A stretch of 58,603 nucleotides of DNA from Salinicola peritrichatus (GTDB lineage Bacteria > Pseudomonadota > Gammaproteobacteria > Pseudomonadales > Halomonadaceae), in NCBI RefSeq assembly GCF_003206715.1, contig NZ_PZJU01000053.1, positions 1-58,603 on the forward strand, written 5' to 3'. The position numbers were made by a program, and so were the translations under genes. Of the stretch, positions 55,374 through 58,603 are shown piece after piece. Position 1 is the first letter of the stretch; the number at the start of each line of letters is the position of its first letter. The notes beneath the pieces are model-generated. The model made no database searches. It was not told the DNA's origin and worked only from the letters and a program-made list of their open reading frames with translations.

Positions 55374-55699
55374 GTTACCTTTTGCTGGCCTTGGCGATCG
55401 TTGCCGAGGTGGTGGCCACCAGTTCGCTCAAGGCCTCCGACGGCTTTTCCCGCCTTGGGCCGAGTATTCTCGTGGTGCTGGGCTACGGCTTCTCGTTCTA
55501 TGCCTTGTCACTGGTGCTGAAAGCGCTGCCGGTGGGGATTACCTATGCCTTCTGGGCCGGGCTCGGGATCGTCCTGGTGACCCTGATCGGCATCGTGGTC
55601 TATGGCGAGAAGCCTGATCTGCCGGCCTACCTCGGCATGGGGCTGATCATCGCCGGGGTGGCGATCATACAAATTTTCTCGCGCCTCTCGTCGCACTGA
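55370..55699 (+). CDS. SMR family multidrug exporter (EmrE-like)
   Basis: A 109-residue four-helix protein. The essential Glu14 lies in LALAIVAEVVATSSLKAS, and the fourth-loop phrase GITYAFWAGLGIVLVTLIG contains the substrate-stacking Trp. Length is typical (105-110). It works as a dimer exchanging protons for cationic drugs or guanidinium-type compounds; the EmrE-type subgroup is likely. It is translationally coupled to the preceding methyltransferase by a 4-base overlap. Confidence 0.93.
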   Translation: MSYLLLALAIVAEVVATSSLKASDGFSRLGPSILVVLGYGFSFYALSLVLKALPVGITYAFWAGLGIVLVTLIGIVVYGEKPDLPAYLGMGLIIAGVAIIQIFSRLSSH

Positions 55700-55769
55700 G
55701 CGTGGATTCGTTGGTACGCTCGCTCTGTCTTTCGACATTCTTTTTCATGGACGAAGCGAGCGTGCCACT

Positions 55770-57218
55770 ATGCAGCGATGGTTGTATCGGAGTTCCCTGG
55801 TTGCCTGTCTGTTATCTCTCTCATTGTTCTCCATCGCTGCCCAGGCGACCGGTTTCGATCACGTCGCCCGGCTCGCCGACAAGGGCTTCGTGATCAGTGC
55901 CGAGGCACGCCTGCTCGACAGCGATGAAGTCCTCGGCGCCCTCAACCCGACCCAACCGCTGTCGCCGGCGTCGGTGACCAAGCTCTACACCGCGGCGGCG
56001 ACGCTCGATCGCTGGGGCCCGCAACATCGTTTCACTTCGCGCTTCGTCTCCACCGGCTCGCTCGATGCCAACGGCGTGCTGCATGGCGATCTGGTGTTCG
56101 AGGGCGGCGGCGATCCGGCGCTGACCTCGGAGACATTGTGGCGTCTGATCCAGAAGCTGCGCGAACGCGGCGTCGAACGCGTCGATGGCCAGTTGGTGGT
56201 GAGCCAGTGGCGTTTCGGGCCGGTGGCCTGCGTGACCAGCGATCGCTGCAAAACCCGGACGCAGGGCACCAATGCCTACAGCGCACTGCTTTCCTCGGCG
56301 GCGATCAACTACGGTAGCTGGTGCGCGACGGTGATGCCCGGCACGGTGGGCCAGCCGGCGAACATCACCAGCTGCGACACCGTGGCGCCGACGATTCGCA
56401 TCGAGAACAACGTCAGTACCGTTGCCGCCGGCGGTTCGGTCAGCCTCAATGCCAGGCGGGTGACCGACAGCCAGGGCGACCTGCTGAAGGTGAGCGGTCA
56501 GATTCCGGCGGGCACCTTCCCGCAGGCGATCTATAAGGCCAGTTCCGATCCTGCCGACCAGACCGGCCAGACATTGCTGTCGCTGCTGCAGCAGTCCGGG
56601 GTGCCGGTCAGCGACGGCTATGCCATCAGCCAACAGGCGCCGCCGGTCAGCGCCTTGCCACTGGCCGCCGTCGAGGGCAAACCGTTGCAGGAACTGCTGC
56701 TGCGCACGCTCAACTATTCGAACAACTTCATGGCCGACATGCTGGCGCTGGACCTGACCACGGGCGCTCAGCAGAGCCTGCCGGATGCCGGGCACATGCT
56801 CGAGCGTTTCGCCGATGGACTGCCCGGTCATGACGTCGTGACGCTGCACAGCGGTAGCGGCCTGACGCCGGAGAACCGGGTTTCCGCTCAGAGTGTCAAC
56901 GCGCTGCTGGGAGCGATGTATCAACGTCCCGCGCTGTTCCCGACCTTCGTCGCTGGCATGCAGGTGCCCATCAATGGTCCGATGCACTTCATTCGCCGTG
57001 GCAGCCAGGCCTTCCAGGAACATGTGATGCTCAAGACCGGCACACTCAACGAGCCGGTCACGGTACGCGCCATTGCCGGCTATTTCCGTACCGAGAGCGG
57101 CCGCTGGGGCAGCTTTGCGGTGCTAGTCAACGGCACGGCATCCACGCCCTATCTTTCCTGGCGCCAGACGCTGCCGATGGTCTCCGAGGATTTGACTGCG
57201 ATGATCGAGAACCACTGA
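55770..57218 (+). CDS. dacB: D-alanyl-D-alanine carboxypeptidase/endopeptidase (PBP4)
   Basis: A 482-residue penicillin-binding protein of class C (S13). The signal peptide ends near AQA-TG (about residue 27). Catalytic motifs are SVTK (Ser68, Lys71), SNN in NYSNNFMADM and KTG in MLKTGTLNEP. The large insert between SxxK and SxN is present. It trims or cleaves peptidoglycan cross-links in the periplasm. Length equals E. coli DacB (477). No strong terminator follows; the 31-nt repeat lies 55 bases beyond the stop. Confidence 0.95.
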   Translation: MQRWLYRSSLVACLLSLSLFSIAAQATGFDHVARLADKGFVISAEARLLDSDEVLGALNPTQPLSPASVTKLYTAAATLDRWGPQHRFTSRFVSTGSLDANGVLHGDLVFEGGGDPALTSETLWRLIQKLRERGVERVDGQLVVSQWRFGPVACVTSDRCKTRTQGTNAYSALLSSAAINYGSWCATVMPGTVGQPANITSCDTVAPTIRIENNVSTVAAGGSVSLNARRVTDSQGDLLKVSGQIPAGTFPQAIYKASSDPADQTGQTLLSLLQQSGVPVSDGYAISQQAPPVSALPLAAVEGKPLQELLLRTLNYSNNFMADMLALDLTTGAQQSLPDAGHMLERFADGLPGHDVVTLHSGSGLTPENRVSAQSVNALLGAMYQRPALFPTFVAGMQVPINGPMHFIRRGSQAFQEHVMLKTGTLNEPVTVRAIAGYFRTESGRWGSFAVLVNGTASTPYLSWRQTLPMVSEDLTAMIENH

Positions 57219-57273
57219 GCTACGATCTGCTGCGCGTCGGCCAAACTTTGTTGAGCCGGAGTGCAACGGAGAC

Positions 57274-57304
57274 AACAGCCGAAGGCTGGCCCGTAGGGTG
57301 AGCG
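57274..57304 (-). repeat. Dispersed 31-nt repeat, copy 2
   Basis: The complement matches 38565-38595 at 30 of 31 bases. It lies in the 243-base gap between dacB and the GNAT gene. The similarity may extend more weakly to either side (GAAGCGAGTC). The remainder of the gap (57305-57461) holds no gene; it is AT-richer and may carry the promoter of the next gene. Confidence 0.6.
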
Positions 57305-57461
57305 AAGCGAGTCAAACACTTTCGGAATGCTCATTTAGTCCCATGTAAACTCGTACGCGAGCCCGGTCCTTTCCTCAAGCGTTTTCGCCTCGTTTGGCTC
57401 TAGCTCGCGAGATCGTAAACAGATTCTTACTAGTTAAACTACAGTCCACCGGAGCCAAGCA

Positions 57462-57986
57462 TTGATTCCCATCGAGTGTCAGTTCGACCAGCACGGCGAT
57501 GCCGTGCTGGCCATCTTCAACGATGCCATCCTCAATACCACGGCGCTCTACGAGTACCACCCGCGAACGCCCGCCTTCATCGAGGCCTGGTTTCAGGCCA
57601 AGCGCGATGGAGACTTTCCCGTACTGGGCCTGGTCGACGACGCCAGTGGCCGGCTGATGGGGTTCGCCAGCTATGGCCCTTTCCGCCCGCACGCCGCCTA
57701 TCGCTACAGCGTCGAGCACTCCGTCTACGTCGACCGGGATTTTCGCCAGCGTGGCGTCGCCCGGTGTCTGATGCAGGCGCTGATCGCGCGTGCCGAGGCA
57801 CAGCAGTATCACACCCTGGTCGGCGGCATCGACGCCAGCAATGCGGCGAGCATCGCGCTGCACGAAGGGCTCGGGTTCGCTCACGCGGGTACCGTGCGTC
57901 AGGCGGGTTACAAGTTCGGTCGCTGGCTCGATCTGGCGTTCTACCAGCGCGTGCTGCGCACGCCCGAGACGCCGGTGGAGACATGA
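57462..57986 (+). CDS. GNAT acetyltransferase, phosphinothricin-acetyltransferase-like
   Basis: A 174-residue GNAT enzyme. The acetyl-CoA loop is VYVDRDFRQRGVARCLMQALIARA (R-x-x-G-V/A), and the C-terminal part GGIDASNAASIALHEGLGFAHAGTVRQAGYKFGRWLDLAFYQ is typical of the PAT/methionine-sulfoximine acetyltransferase group. The start is TTG 57462 with GGAGCCAAGCA upstream. Natural substrates of this group are amino-acid analogues; resistance to phosphinothricin or methionine sulfoximine is plausible, not shown. Confidence 0.9.
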   Translation: MIPIECQFDQHGDAVLAIFNDAILNTTALYEYHPRTPAFIEAWFQAKRDGDFPVLGLVDDASGRLMGFASYGPFRPHAAYRYSVEHSVYVDRDFRQRGVARCLMQALIARAEAQQYHTLVGGIDASNAASIALHEGLGFAHAGTVRQAGYKFGRWLDLAFYQRVLRTPETPVET

Positions 57987-57989
57987 TCT

Positions 57990-58382
57990 TCATGGCGATC
58001 GCGTGTCGCTGTCGTCGGCTTCGCCTGCGTTGAGGGCATCGGTCGGCGTGCTGGGCAGGGCGTCGGACCCCACCGCCAGCTTGTCGGCGTCGGCGATGTA
58101 TACCTCCTGGCTTGCGCGCAGGAACAGACAGAGTTCCTGCCCCGCCTTGCCGTCCATGTGGTCCTGCGGATAGTGGCCCTGAAGCAGTAGCGCAGTCATG
58201 CCGGCTTCGTCGTGGAATGGCACGGGATCGCCGGCCGGTGCGGCATCGGGGAACTGGCTGGCGTTCTGGCACTGTTCGATCACGGCGCGGTCGTGTTCGT
58301 CCCAGGCTTCTTCGCTCGAGGCGTAGGCCTGGGAAGTGAAAAACAAGCCGAGGACGCAGAGGCAGAAAGTGAGTCGGCGCAT
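57990..58382 (-). CDS. Exported protein, function unknown
   Basis: A 130-residue protein with a Sec signal peptide (residues 1-21, ending SQAYA). The mature part has two cysteines about 50 residues apart (EQCQN and ELCLF), perhaps a disulfide, and an acidic low-complexity C-terminal tail (DALNAGEADDSDTRSP). I recognise no named family. RBS CAGGAACCC precedes ATG 58382. It ends 3 bases from the convergent GNAT gene. Confidence 0.65.
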   Translation of the reverse strand: MRRLTFCLCVLGLFFTSQAYASSEEAWDEHDRAVIEQCQNASQFPDAAPAGDPVPFHDEAGMTALLLQGHYPQDHMDGKAGQELCLFLRASQEVYIADADKLAVGSDALPSTPTDALNAGEADDSDTRSP

Positions 58383-58513
58383 GATGGGTTCCTGAAGTCG
58401 TGATGCTGGCCCTGGCAGCCGCGCGGCGGGGTCGTCCGGTCTGTTAGGCTAGCGGATTCGCTTTACTTTTTGCTGTCTTCTTTGTCTGTCGTTGTTGAGA
58501 GTGTAGACCCTGC

Positions 58514-58603
58514 ATGGCGCTTCCCGTTTCGTTGCTGTTCCTGGCTGTCGTGTTTTCCACCTCGGTTCTCTCAGGGGTCTTCGGCATGGCCGGTGAAGTG
58601 GAC
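58514..58603 (+). CDS. TauE/SafE (TSUP) family permease, N-terminal part, cut by window edge
   Basis: ATG 58514 opens a frame of 30 codons to the window end. The N-terminal hydrophobic stretch and the phrase SVLSGVFGMAGE match the first helix and glycine-rich loop of TSUP permeases. This would be the second such gene in the window, unlinked to the one at 20012. The usual residue after FGMAG is glycine; here it is Glu, so the subgroup is uncertain. Confidence 0.6.
   Translation, partial: MALPVSLLFLAVVFSTSVLSGVFGMAGEVD

Noticed and set aside
57219-57461. Small coding sequences in the dacB to GNAT gap
   Set aside because: Short frames there have no ribosome-binding site and overlap the 31-nt dispersed repeat.

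Overview
The window reads as a chromosomal segment of a GC-rich halophilic gammaproteobacterium of the Halomonadaceae (Halomonas, Salinicola or Chromohalobacter type). The basis is an ectoine hydroxylase gene, a Pseudomonas-like local order thrB-DUF2782-polA, a FabY-type initiating ketoacyl synthase, a coaD-ferredoxin pair, and family-typical small structured repeats between genes. The genus is inference; no rRNA or tRNA gene is present to fix it. Coding density is high, and almost everything is ordinary core or stress-related metabolism, with no prophage, CRISPR array or complete insertion sequence.

Layout. 1-1.2 kb: a visibly AT-richer accessory patch with the start of a RelE/HigB-type toxin gene running off the left edge, a palindromic operator/promoter, a small exported orphan protein and a gene-free stretch with a terminator-like hairpin. 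1.2-6.4 kb: ectD, a fumarylacetoacetate-hydrolase-family gene, speA and thrB, with two kinds of repeat between them. 6.4-12.3 kb: DUF2782 protein, polA, nadA, a MipA-type porin-like protein and a DUF302 protein. 12.3-16.4 kb: a three-subunit molybdenum hydroxylase (2Fe-2S, FAD and Mo subunits). 16.4-19.9 kb: a TetR regulator divergent from an EmrA/EmrB drug-efflux pair with a perfect operator palindrome between them. 20-26 kb: TauE/SafE permease, AraC regulator, a small membrane protein, tmcA and pepD. 26-34.3 kb: a stress and genome-protection block (catalase HPII, App1-type phosphatase, PfpI-family protein, RmuC, Dps, glycerate kinase).

34.4-38.5 kb: small envelope genes, namely two overlapping sister lipoproteins, a DUF1007/NicO metal-transport pair, a HIT hydrolase and two tandem entericidins. 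38.7-42.5 kb: fdhD, a YdeP/FdhF-type molybdopterin oxidoreductase and a small winged-helix-like protein. 42.5-46.5 kb: a complete yehZYXW-type osmoprotectant ABC transporter. 46.6-54.3 kb: an I78 inhibitor lipoprotein, a voltage-sensor-only membrane protein, an acyl-CoA thioesterase, an AtoE-type fatty-acid permease, a MATE exporter, coaD-ferredoxin and fabY. 54.6-58.6 kb: a divergent TrmB-like methyltransferase overlapping an SMR exporter, dacB, a GNAT acetyltransferase, an exported orphan protein and the start of a second TauE/SafE permease.

Themes that join the genes are osmotic adaptation (ectD, yehZYXW), oxidative and DNA stress (katE, dps, rmuC, pfpI), molybdenum enzymes (the 12.6-kb hydroxylase; fdhD with its partner oxidoreductase) and lipid or CoA metabolism (coaD, fabY, thioesterase, atoE). 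The most unusual signals are: a 55-nt element that begins exactly at the stop codon of two unrelated genes (thrB and pepD) and closes with an inverted copy of its own end; a protein with a complete voltage-sensor signature but no pore; a TTG-started winged-helix protein translationally coupled to a formate-dehydrogenase-like enzyme; a TrmB relative with altered signature motifs coupled to an SMR exporter; and paralogous lipoproteins with overlapping start and stop codons. No large new multi-gene system could be identified with confidence.
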